A stretch of 64,000 nt of DNA from Dipylidium caninum (Eukaryota > Platyhelminthes > Cestoda > Cyclophyllidea > Dipylidiidae). Numbering within the stretch: position 1 is the stretch's first letter; each line of letters starts with the position of its first letter. The DNA lies in assembly GCA_017562135.1 (NCBI GenBank), contig QEYB01001152.1, positions 62,001 to 126,000 of the forward strand, given 5' to 3'. Positions 1 to 10,104 of this stretch are shown piece by piece. The translations under genes and the position numbers were made by a program. The notes under the pieces were generated by a model that saw only the letters and a list, made by a program, of their open reading frames with translations, did not search any database and was not told the origin of the DNA.

Positions 1-42
1 AGTGTTTGTCAGGCCTCTGATCAAATTACTTTTGTTTAATAG

Positions 43-3000
43 GTCTACAATCCGGAGAAGGGTAAATGGACTGAATTAGGCCCATTGGATGTCATGCAAA
101 TGCTTGGTCGTGCAGGCCGTCCACAATACGATACTAAGGGTGAAGGTATTCTCATTACAAATCACACAGAACTTCAGTACTACCTCTCTCTCATGAACCA
201 ACAGTTGCCCATAGAAAGCCAGCTGGTCTCACGTCTTCCCGATTTATTGAATGCTGAAATTGTGCTGGGCACCGTTTCGAATATACGTGATGCTGTCAAT
301 TGGCTGGGTTACACATACCTCTACATACGGATGCTCAGAGCTCCCTCACTCTATGGTGTCCCGTCGGGCAGTGAACACATCGATCCCTGGTTGGAGCAGC
401 GTCGTCGAGATCTTCTTAACACTGCTGCAATTACCCTAGAGCGCTGTGGTCTGATCACTTATGAAAGGCGTACGGGTAATTTTGAGTCCACTGAACTGGG
501 CCGCATAGCATCTCACTTCTACCTCAGTCATGAAACAGTTCAGACTTACAACAAACTTCTTCGTCCGGGTCTCGGGGAAATTGAACTCTTCCGTGTATTT
601 GCTGCCAGTTCTGAATTCAAACATATCACTGTGAGACAAGAGGAGAAGTTTGAACTGGCTCAACTTTTAGAACGGGTTCCTATTCCCATCAAGGAGGCTG
701 CAGATGACCCCTCTGCAAAAGTAAATTGTCTACTTCAAGCCTACATATCTGGTTTAAAATTAGAGGGCTTTTCATTAGTATCCGACATGGTTTTTATCAC
801 GCAATCCGCCGGTCGGTTGATGCGAGCGCTTTTTGAAATCGTACTCCACAAGGGTTGGGCGGAATTGGCCGATAATTCTCTTGTTCTTGCGAAAATGATA
901 GAGAGACGTATGTGGGAGTCAATGTGCCCTTTGAGGCAGTTTAAAAAGTTGCCTGAGGAGGTTATTACGAAATTGGAAAAGAAAGCCCTTCCTTTTGAAC
1001 GTCTCTATGATATGAATCATCATGAATTGGGCGAGTTAGTTCGCTCTGCTAAGTTGGGCAAACCGCTGCACAAATACCTCCATCAACTCCCTCGTCTCGA
1101 GATGAGCGTGCACGTACAACCAGTGACCAGGTCTGTCCTCCGAGTTGAGCTTACGCTCACTCCCGACTTCGTGTGGGATGAGAAGACCCATGGGAACACC
1201 CAAGCCTTCTGGATTTTCGTGGAGGATGTTGATGGTGATACTATTCTTCATCGGGAATTTTTCCTGCTGAAACAGCGTTACGCCACGGAAGAACATGTAC
1301 TCCACTTCACTGTGCCAATTTTTGACCCTCTTCCCCCCCATTATTACATTCGAGCAGTCTCTGATAGGTGGATTGGTGGGGAAGTCACCCTTCCCGTCTC
1401 GTTCAGGCATCTCATTCTTCCGGAAAAGACAGCGCCTCCCACCGAACTTCTGGACTTACAACCTTTACCAGTCACTGCCTTGAGGAACAAGGAATTTGAA
1501 GCCCTTTACACTGACCAGATTCGTGACTTTAATCCCATCCAAACGCAGGTATGTTTTTGTAGTTATTTCGAGATTTCACTCTTGCTCCGATTTCAAATTT
1601 TCAACATTGATTTGTTACACCAAATAGTACAAGCTTACTGTTTACAGAAATATGTTTTGTTAGTTATTGTTGATTGTTTCTATCTTTAAATGAACTTTTG
1701 ATACTACGTTGTGCAGGTTTTCAACTCTTTGTACAATTCCGATGACAATGTTTTCATTGCCGCCCCAACTGGCAGTGGCAAGACGGTGTGCGCCGAATTG
1801 GCTCTCTTCCGCCTGATGACGACAGCGCAAGCTAATCAGCAACTTGACGAGTCGGGAGATCCTATCTTTAAGTGTGTCTACGTCACGCCTTATGAAGAGC
1901 AAGCAGAGTTGCGGTACATCGACTGGTCTAGTCGCTTTGGTACAAAATTGGGTCGACGTGTGGTTCGTCTCACGGGCGAAACCTCGGTTGACTTAAAGTT
2001 GCTCGCTCGCGGCCAAATAATTGTCACCACCCCCGATCACTGGGATGTGCTCTCTCGACGATGGAAACAGCGGAAGCACGTGCAGAGCGTGAATCTCTTC
2101 ATTGCGGATGAGCTTCATCTCGTGGGCGCGGAGGGTGGGCCTGTTTACGAGGTGGTCTGCTCGCGTATGCGCTATATGGCAAGCCAAATTGAGTCCAGTG
2201 GCCAGCCGCTGCGCATAGTTGGTCTGTCTCACAGTATCACTAATCTACGTGACATGGCTAGTTGGTTGGGCTGCCCTACTGGTGCTAGCTACAACTTTCA
2301 ACCCAAGACCCGTCCTCTGCCTCTTGATCTCTCCATTGTGGAACTCAATTTCAGCCATCAAGCTAGTCGCTTGATGGCTGCCAATCGACCTGTTTTTCGC
2401 GCTATAAACCGCCACGCCTGCTTGAGCACTGGTGGGGGGCCTGGTTTGCATCGACCTACCATTGTCTTTGTGACTTCTAGAAGGCAGGCACAGCGAACCG
2501 CGTTGGATTTGATTACCATGCAAGCTACCGCCACCGCGCTGGGTAGTGCTCAACAACAACAGCAACAGCAACCCAAGTTTGTACCTCTTTCGGGTCACTT
2601 AGAAGAGGCATTAGAGAAGGCAGCGGGACAGATTTCGGATAATGCGCTCTCGGAGATTTTACGCTACGGGGGAGGCGTGGCTTACTTACATAAAGCTTTG
2701 AGTAAAGGAGACAGACGTTTGATAGAAGCATTATACGCAGCTGGAGCATTGCACACTCTTGTTGTTTCCCGGGATCTTGCCTGGGCCTCGTCTATTTCCG
2801 CCTACTTAGTCATTATACTGGATACCCAGGACTACAACGGCAAGATTCATGCGTATGAGGACTACCCGATCATTGATATGATTCAAATGGTTGGACGTGC
2901 GAACAGACCTGGTTTGGACAGTGACTCCATGGCCATTATTTTCTGTCAAACTGGCAGGAGGGAATATCTGAAAAAGTTCCTGCATGACCCCCTTCCCATT

Positions 3001-5049
3001 GAATCCCATTTAGATCATGAGCTTCATGACCACTTTAATGCAGAAATTGTTACAAAGACTATTGAGAACAAACAAGACGCTGTGGATTATTTGACATGGA
3101 CATTCCTTTATCGAAGAATGACACAAAATCCTAATTATTATAACCTACAGGTCAGCCACCGATAAATGATGTCGTTACTTTCTTTTAATTTAGTTCAACG
3201 GAGTTCTCTCTGTGAACGAAATTTGTATTACCGTTAAAATACATTTTTTTTAGTTACCTTACCTACCCCACTTCAGTATGTCGATAATAAATTAGGTTTA
3301 TTTGCGTTTTCCAGGGTGTTACTCACCGTCATCTCAGCGATCACTTGAGTGAACTCGTGGAAACGACATTGACAGACCTAGAACAATCCAAGTGTATTGC
3401 CATTGAGGATGAGATGGATCTTTCTCCATTAAATTTGGGCATGATTGCAGCCTATTACTATATCTATCACAGCACCATCGGTATGTGCATTGGTTTTTTG
3501 CTCTTTGTGCCAGTCCATTTCATCATTGAGATAACTTAAAAGGTGCTATCATGGTAGTTATCTGCTCAAAAAAGGAAGTGCAGTTAGTTTTCTTGAATTG
3601 AGGAATTTTCTCAAAATATCTACATAAGGGGTGCTATGGCTTTCAACGTTAACCGCTCCGATTCTCAATGAGCTGGTGACATGCTACTTCCATCCCTCCC
3701 TCAGCTGTTTAGGGCCATAATACCACCGTTATAAATTTATACGTGATGTATTTCCCTTTTTGCAGAATTGTTCAGTCTTTCACTGACAAACAAGATGAAG
3801 ATTCGCGGGCTGTTGGACGTAATAAGCAACTCCTCAGAGTTCGATACTCTTTTGCCGGTTCGACACCACGAAGACGTAGTGCTGCGCCAGTTGGCTGCCA
3901 AAGTGCCCCAAAAACTGGCCCCTAAAGCCAGCTACACAAGTCCCCACGTAAAAGCTAATCTTTTGCTCCAGGCCCACCTGTCTCGCATCAGCCTCTCAAC
4001 AGAGCTCCAAAGCGATACTGACAAACTGCTTGTCTGCACCATCCGTCTCATACAAGTGATTTTCATTGACATTTCTCGTGATTTTCCGACCGCTCTGCCT
4101 TAAACTTTATTAACATCCTAATGTGCTCGTCATCAATAGGCCTGTGTTGATGTACTATCGAGTAACAGTTGGCTTGGCCCCGCTCTAGCGGCAATGGAGT
4201 TCTCCCAGATGATCACTCAAGCCGTTTGGCACAAGGATTCCTATCTGCGTCAACTCCCTCATTTCAACGCTGAGCGTATTGCGAAGTGCAAGGAGGCTGG
4301 AGTTGAGTCCATCTTCGACCTCATGGAACTCGAAGACAGTGCGAGAGTGCGACTCCTCGAAGGTCTCTCACAAGCTGAAGTCGCTGATGTTGCGCGCTTC
4401 TGTAACCGCTATCCTGACGTTGAAGTCAACTATGAACTCACTGGCCCCAGTGGTCAAGTTACCAGCAAGACTCAAGTCAAAAGGTACGCTCCCTCCCCTA
4501 GTTCTTGAAGAACTTCCCCTCCAGTTAATTTTGCTTCGTTTTTCTATTTCACTGGTGTGTTTGTGCTTATTTAAAAGTGTATGGTGAAGGGGTTCTCAGC
4601 CCTATTCACCATCTAATGATTTCTTATTTGTACGCTACTACCTCTTTCTATTGTTTTTTTTTTCCAGTGGTGACACAATAAGCGTAAATGTCACCATTGA
4701 AAGGGATGAGGCCAATGCAGGTCCCGTTCTTGCACCTTTCTTTCCTCAAGTACGTTAAACCTGCCTTTTTGCATGTCTTGGATGACTAGTTATCCTGGTA
4801 ATCACGTTGATTCAAATTACTTGGTAGAAACGTGAGGAGGGCTGGTGGTTGGTGGTTGGAGAGGTGAAAACGAACAGCCTCATGGCAATTAAGCGTCTGA
4901 CCCTGTCCAAATCGACCAAGGTGCGTCTCGAGCTCACGGTACCTGCGTCTGCACAAGCCGGCGGCAAACACGAATACACACTCTTCTTTATGTCCGACGC
5001 TTACATGGGTTGTGACCAGGAGTACCGCTTCACGCTTGACGTCCGTTGA
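43..5049 (+). CDS. SNRNP200: U5 snRNP 200 kDa helicase (Brr2), C-terminal two thirds, 5' end outside window
   Basis: Brr2 is the Ski2-like RNA helicase of the U5 snRNP that unwinds U4/U6 during spliceosome activation in the nucleus. Seven exons are visible: 43-1548, 1717-3150, 3315-3480, 3766-4055, 4140-4483, 4668-4749 and 4828-5049. All junctions are GT-AG and phases agree, giving 1,347 residues of a roughly 2,100-residue family. The first exon enters in the N-terminal cassette at motif VI ([12 protein letters not shown]) and continues through its Sec63 domain. The second cassette follows, with Walker A APTGSGKT, motif II DELH and motif [11 protein letters not shown], then the second Sec63 region. 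The line [18 protein letters not shown] and the closing [13 protein letters not shown] are nearly invariant in the family. Oddities are a short polyglutamine insert (about 2549-2572) and no acidic tail after the last Sec63 domain. Identification is very secure; the N-terminal part lies to the left of the window. Confidence 0.97.
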
Positions 5050-5115
5050 GTTCCTCTCTCGCCCCCATTTGTTTGTACACAGTACCAAGAACGATGCCAT
5101 TTAATCAAAACTTGG

Positions 5116-5121
5116 AATAAA
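5116..5121 (+). promoter_or_regulatory. Poly(A) signal of SNRNP200
   Basis: AATAAA lies 67 nt after the SNRNP200 stop codon. An ATTAAA on the opposite strand at 5100-5105 is correctly placed, 130 nt beyond the PINX1 stop, to serve PINX1. The two convergent transcripts would therefore overlap at their 3' ends. Confidence 0.6.
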
Positions 5122-5234
5122 ATCGTGTATTCTTATACTGTTTTCTGTCCATGTTTTAAAATAGATCAGTATCAGTGACAGTATGACTAATGCTTTTCGC
5201 ATATGTCCGTACAAAAAATGGAATTAACATTAGT

Positions 5235-6300
5235 TCAGTAAAAGGGGTAGCCGGGGAGAGAATGCACATTGGAGGTTGAAAAAGTAAAGCTTGGACCTGG
5301 AACGAGTGCCCTGACGACGAAGGGTTTCTCTTTCATCATTGTTCCCTCCGACCCACAACCTACAAAGACGCATTAGTTCAGCCCTTTGTTTTACCAATAA
5401 GTATTTCATTAAGAGTTCGATATGAAGTGTCAACCCGCAAAACAGCATAAAAGTTATAGTCACCTGATGATTCGCCGTCAACAGACTCGCCGGAACGTGG
5501 GATCTCCTTTTCTTCTAAATCAAGACGTAACAGAGGGTAGCTCGACTGAACAAGAAAACGCTTAAAGAAGCAAAATTCTTACCCTCAAGGACCCCAGAGA
5601 CGGTTGCCAAAGCACAAATCTTTGGAGGAGATTCATCAGAAGATATGGCTTCGCCGCCAAAGGCTGCTGAACACTTACGTTTTCCTCCTGTCAATTTCAT
5701 ATTGTTGTTGAGTTCTGTTCTTTTCTTAGAAAAGTAACTGATCAAATCCGTGGTGTTAGAGTATGTCTTAACGCCATACTCCATTTCAATATCCGCACTT
5801 TGCGACTCGTTTTTCTCTCGAGGCGAATAATTGGTGATATTTTCTGTGGGATTTTGAACCTCATCTGCTGTCGACCCCAAAACAATTTGGAGGGAGCCAT
5901 GAGGGTACTGAGAGACATCTTTGGCCCTAATAAACTTTCCGTAGTGAACTCTTGAACGGCAGTGCTTGGATTTCGCCTCCAGTTTGGTTTTAGCTCCAGT
6001 GCCAACAAATGACTTGTGCTTATTCAGAGACTGAAGGATAGTGTTAAAAGCCAACTGCTGAGGCATGTTTGTCGAAGGCTGAGAGGTGGCCTTGCCCAAT
6101 CCTTTCCTACCATAATTGCATGAGGCCTAAAGTATAATCAGATATGGGCAAATTACTCTGACAGGTTCCACGATACCATCTTCATTTTTCCCAAGACCTG
6201 TTTCTGGAGTCCAACCCATTTTCTTAAGCATTTTATGACCAACATTTGAATCGTCTTTGGCGATGGAAATCCCATTGGGGGTCAACACATAACCACTCAT
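5235..6300 (-). CDS. PINX1: PINX1-like G-patch protein
   Basis: PINX1 is a nucleolar G-patch protein that binds telomerase/TRF1 and activates a DEAH helicase in rRNA processing. Four exons on the minus strand: 6157-6300, 5583-6126, 5464-5514 and 5235-5359. They give 287 residues, near the 328 of the human protein. Exon 1 holds the G-patch (KMLKKMGWTPETGLGKNEDG), which continues as NYGRKGLGKA after an intron of only 30 nt (6127-6156). Further conserved blocks are RSRVHYGKFIRAKDVS (family: NRVHYMKF..GKDLS) and SYFSKKRTEL near residue 170. The C-terminus is divergent and its last two junctions rest on splice signals and phase only. The frame stays open a few codons above the ATG to a TTTTAG acceptor-like site, so a short upstream coding exon is possible. 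It is tail-to-tail with SNRNP200 (185 nt between stop codons). Confidence 0.85.
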
Positions 6301-7620
6301 TCGTTTAGAATTAATAAATGTCCTAAAAGAGTGGGCGCAGAATGGGGGAAATTGGAGTGAAGAGTATTATTGGTGGGTACTTAGTATAAAACATGGCAAT
6401 TGTAAGATGGGAAATTTCTTAATATACCCTATAGGAGTGAAAAAGTATATGATAGGAGTACAGGAAGAGTTCTAAATCCTAGAGTTCTTTGAGGGCTATG
6501 CATATATATATCCAATGTAAAGAAGCACATTGTACTCTATTAAGCAGCCGTTACCGTCAGCAAAAAGAACAAATTATGAGAGCTAGCGAGTACAAATTGA
6601 AGTAGCATGAAGACGGGCAACTGAGGTGGATAAAAACGAGAAGAGGCAAAGCAAAATAGTCAAAGTACCAAACAGGCCTGCGTGGCACGAGTCAAAACGA
6701 CCAATTAAATAAGAAACGACATCGAAAAGTTCTATTTAAGTATATGCGTTCCAATTAGTAAAAATAACTCCGTATTAATTTTAAATAAATAATATAAGAT
6801 AATATATATTAAATGATACATCTAAATTATCGTGAATTCGACGGAAACGGTAAGAAAATTCTCGGTATAAAATGCTTTGGCGGATTTTCACAAGGTGGTT
6901 GATGGTAGAAAGCCAACAGAATGAGTCGAGTTTTGCGTGTAAGACCGCCTTTAAACCGAAAATATTGAGATCACGGAGCTTCCTCCGAGGATCGTGTCGC
7001 AACCCGTCTAGAACAAAGCGCAACGCGTGTTGATATCGCTAATGCGACGCTTTAAGGTGTAAAATATGGGTGCCTCGACCAAGGGTTTATCCCTCTCCAA
7101 TTGAAGAAAAGTACCAAAAAAATACCAGGTAGTTTGGAGAATATATCACCGTCTGCATTGCACCTTAAGGTGCTTACATGGTTCCTAAGCACAAATAATT
7201 TAAAAGCGCTCGTATGGACTTCTAAGACAGGTTCTGCAAGCGCAGTTGCTTTAAACTAAATTATGAGGAAGTCTCCGCTCCCGATGCTGACACCGCGTAA
7301 TGCAATGATTTAACCTATTATATCGCGCTCAAATGCAAATTTTGAGTCTCGCACCATGGTATTAGAAGTGGCGGTCTACTTGTAGATACTACCAAATCTC
7401 TATAAAATGTAAGCAAATACGTATTCGCTGTAATTCTAAAAGAAACTTAACGCAAAAAACTATTTTTGTGTAACGTCAAAGTTTTTGTCAATGACAGTCA
7501 CCGTTTTCCTGAAGTGAAATCCATTTACCTGTTAATCGACCTACATCTTCTTGGCTAACCCGCAATTTTTGACGTTGTTTACGGTGTGCGATTTTTTCGA
7601 CAACTGTCAACGAGTCAATC
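6301..7620. other. Divergent intergenic spacer between PINX1 and the CCDC34-like gene
   Basis: About 1.3 kb of AT-rich sequence between two divergently oriented genes, so both promoters should lie here. Apart from the CNOT1-like fragment at 6856-7029 I see no open frame or motif that I can assign. Confidence 0.6.
6856..7029 (-). pseudogene. Fragment resembling CCR4-NOT scaffold CNOT1
   Basis: The minus strand encodes about 58 residues that line up with one short block of CNOT1, the scaffold of the CCR4-NOT deadenylase. The read ALRFVLDGLRHDP..FGLKAVL..LSTINHLV parallels ALRYVLEALRKPF..FGIAALD..LASISHFM in the animal protein, with a four-residue insertion after the LR. The frame has a stop two to three codons upstream, and the residues that precede this block in CNOT1 are not found within 200 nt. 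No further CNOT1 block was found nearby. It is therefore probably a broken copy or captured exon rather than a working gene. The similarity comes from memory of the family and covers a short stretch, so a chance match is not excluded. Confidence 0.4.
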
Positions 7621-10104
7621 ATGGGTTCCCAAATGAGTGATTCCTTAAGAAGTTTACTCTCTGGCGTATCACTAACAAGTCTTGAGTCGGTGTCTTGTAG
7701 GTATTTGGTTACTTAATGGTTTTCGTAGTTCCGGACGGCTGCGTGCTCTCCATCTCGCCTGCTGCGCCTGTGCAAAATAATATTCGTCCTGTTGAAGGTT
7801 CGCCGATCTTCCTTATCTACAGCCTTTGTTAGATGACGAAATCTATGATCGTAAATTTATTGGAAAGGTTGTTCTATTTAAAACTTACCTCAATTTCTTA
7901 AATCCTTACTTTTGCTACAATTTCTTCTTCCGCCATTGTATTTATTCGGACAATTATCTTATATACTGCCAGCGACCTCCGCTCCAAGCCAGTGCACGTG
8001 CTCGCGCTGCCAATTACCGTGTTTCTTAATTTTCCTATAGCGAAATTTCTTGGTGTTTTATGAGCATATTCCTTTTGTCAAAATAACCTTTTTTAACCCT
8101 ACTCATCCAGTAGTCGTCGGATCTGGGATGCAAGTGCTTAATATTAAGCAATCTTTCTGTTTATGTGTGCACCATTTACTTTTATTCAATCGGAAACACA
8201 TTTCCCACTTTTGATAGCATTTCGGGTTGATGAAGATGTCTGTTTAATCTCTCGGAAGGTGGAATAAGTTTTCACATTTGCATTGTTAATATTAGGCGCC
8301 ATTCAGGATTATTAACATTTACCTATTTCAAGCGGGATGTCATACCCCATGAATATCTGGCTTCAGCTGGCGTTTCTAATTGGCTTTCTCTTCTTTGTTC
8401 ACGTAACTTTGTCGTCTGTGAGGACTGTAATTCTTATGTTAATCGCATCAAGCCTTCTCCTGCTTGGCGTGAAATTCCCAAGAATGAAGTGAACAGCCGA
8501 GGTTTTTCCAAATTCGCTGGCAGGACTCGAAGTTTTTCATCAGCGCTGCCAAATCCCACAATTTTCAACTCTCGTAAAAGTGATCACAATTCTCGTTCAC
8601 TTTCGCCAAGGTATTGTATAAACCAACGTTTTTCGTTAAACTTTATTCCCAGATAGTTTATCTTTACAAATTACCTAGTCTTTTTTGAAGCAAGTCTCAT
8701 CAATATATGTTTTTTTTCCCTGTTAATAAAAAAAATATATGTGGTGGTGGAGGATAACTTTTCTTGCAGACTTCTCCTGCCCGCTTCGTATACTCGGAAA
8801 ACATCTTCGAAGGTTGGGCCCCCAAAAGTTGCTCTGCTCTCGACTATAAGCACCGCTAAGGCGACTACCCCCTTGAAGTCAGTTAAAAAAAGGCTTACAC
8901 CATGGGAAGGTTGGATGAACAAAAAGGAGGCTGAGCGTACCAAAGCCACACAGGAATTGGCAAAAATAAAGGTTAATGATTGAATAATTTGTACTTATAA
9001 AATTTAAGTAAATGTTTATGAGCCAGTGACTTTTGAAAGGAACAGAATGAAGCGAAGAAGCGCTTAGAAGAAGAACATCGCCTTGAAGAGAAACGTATGA
9101 AAAGACTGCAATACAGAAATGGTTGGAAAAGAAAGACACAGAAATTATGAGGCAAAAGGAGGTTGCTAAAATCATGCGTTTAGAAAAGGAAACTGAAGCT
9201 GCCAAAAAGAAAGAACAACAGGTGACCCACATCATTCTAATCCCCTGTGCCTCCAACATTTTTATCACCTCAGTATTTTTTTACGCATTGCTCAAAAGTG
9301 ATTTTCCGGCTTCCCTATAATAGAATTCAATTGGTCCCTATAATAGAATTCAATTGGACTAATGCAAAGAAATTCAATTTGTCTCTGGTCAGATAAGGGC
9401 TCAAAAAGACTATCAAGAGTGGTTGAATAGGAAGCAACAAGAAAGCCAGAGGGAGCGCCGGCGGGATGAAGAGAAGCGCCGTGCGCATAAGTTGGCGAAA
9501 GAGGAGAAACGGCGGCAGGCGGAAGCTTCATTTCAAGCCTGGATACGGAGTCTTAAAACCTCTGTCAGCGCGGCCCGTGGGAATTCGCCCCATACTTACT
9601 ATGTCTCCGATGGTGTGCTGATTAGTACGTTGTGATAGGAATAGACTGACTGTCGTATCTTCACAATCTAGTTAATCCTTAAAGTGACAGCCAAAGGCTT
9701 CCCCCTCTTGCCACCGGCGTTTGAGGTATGAAACCAATGAAAGTGGGTGGCTACATATTTCGCCATAAAAATTAATGCAAATTTACCAACCATGTAGAAG
9801 GAGAATATCTTATTGGGCTTGATACATATTACTAGCCAAAATCCGCCTGTAGGTGCGTAATTCCGAATGCCTCCATTTACCTCTTCACGTTTTCGAGAAT
9901 GTCCTATGTCGACATATGCAACGCGTCTTATTGTCACCACAGTCTTTTACTTTGAATGTATACCCAAGGGTTCGCTGATCACATTTCATCAAACCCTTGA
10001 ATTTTTTTATTTCATAATTTCTACTCTCCACCCTTGTAGAATATTTCGATCGCACCTCCGCTCCGGAGCCTGGTTTTGTCAATCAGAACAGCTGGGTTTC
10101 GTGA
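7621..10104 (+). CDS. CCDC34: CCDC34-like coiled-coil protein (frameshift in one exon)
   Basis: CCDC34 is a charged coiled-coil protein linked to cilia and sperm flagella. The firm part is exons 8770-8971, 9040-9221, 9393-9624 and 10040-10104. They carry the family block RLTPWEGWMNKKEAER, then Lys/Glu/Arg-rich helices with IQKWLEKK and YQEWLNRKQQ, then FQAWIRSLK and the tail APEPGFVNQNSW (family PEPAFYNPIPW). Exon 9040-9221 is 182 nt although both ends are phase 0. The frame changes near 9095-9110, so one base is missing or two are extra; this is a real lesion or an assembly error. The 5' part (7621-7700, 7798-7867, 7973-8018, 8307-8610) is inferred from splice signals and matching phases. 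It contains CSRNFVVCEDCNSYVNRI, which I do not recognise as a CCDC34 block. The start codon is therefore tentative. Confidence 0.7.
9312..9357. repeat. Perfect 23-bp tandem duplication
   Basis: Two identical 23-bp copies (9312-9334 and 9335-9357) lie head to tail in the CCDC34-like intron 9222-9392, shortly before the exon at 9393. Each copy contains an EcoRI-like GAATTC. A partial third match (AAATTCAATTT) follows just downstream. Confidence 0.9.

Noticed and set aside
7721..7829. 36-codon ATG frame in the CCDC34-like 5' region
   Set aside because: It ends at a stop without a usable splice to the next exon in phase, and is more simply explained as intron 1 of that gene.
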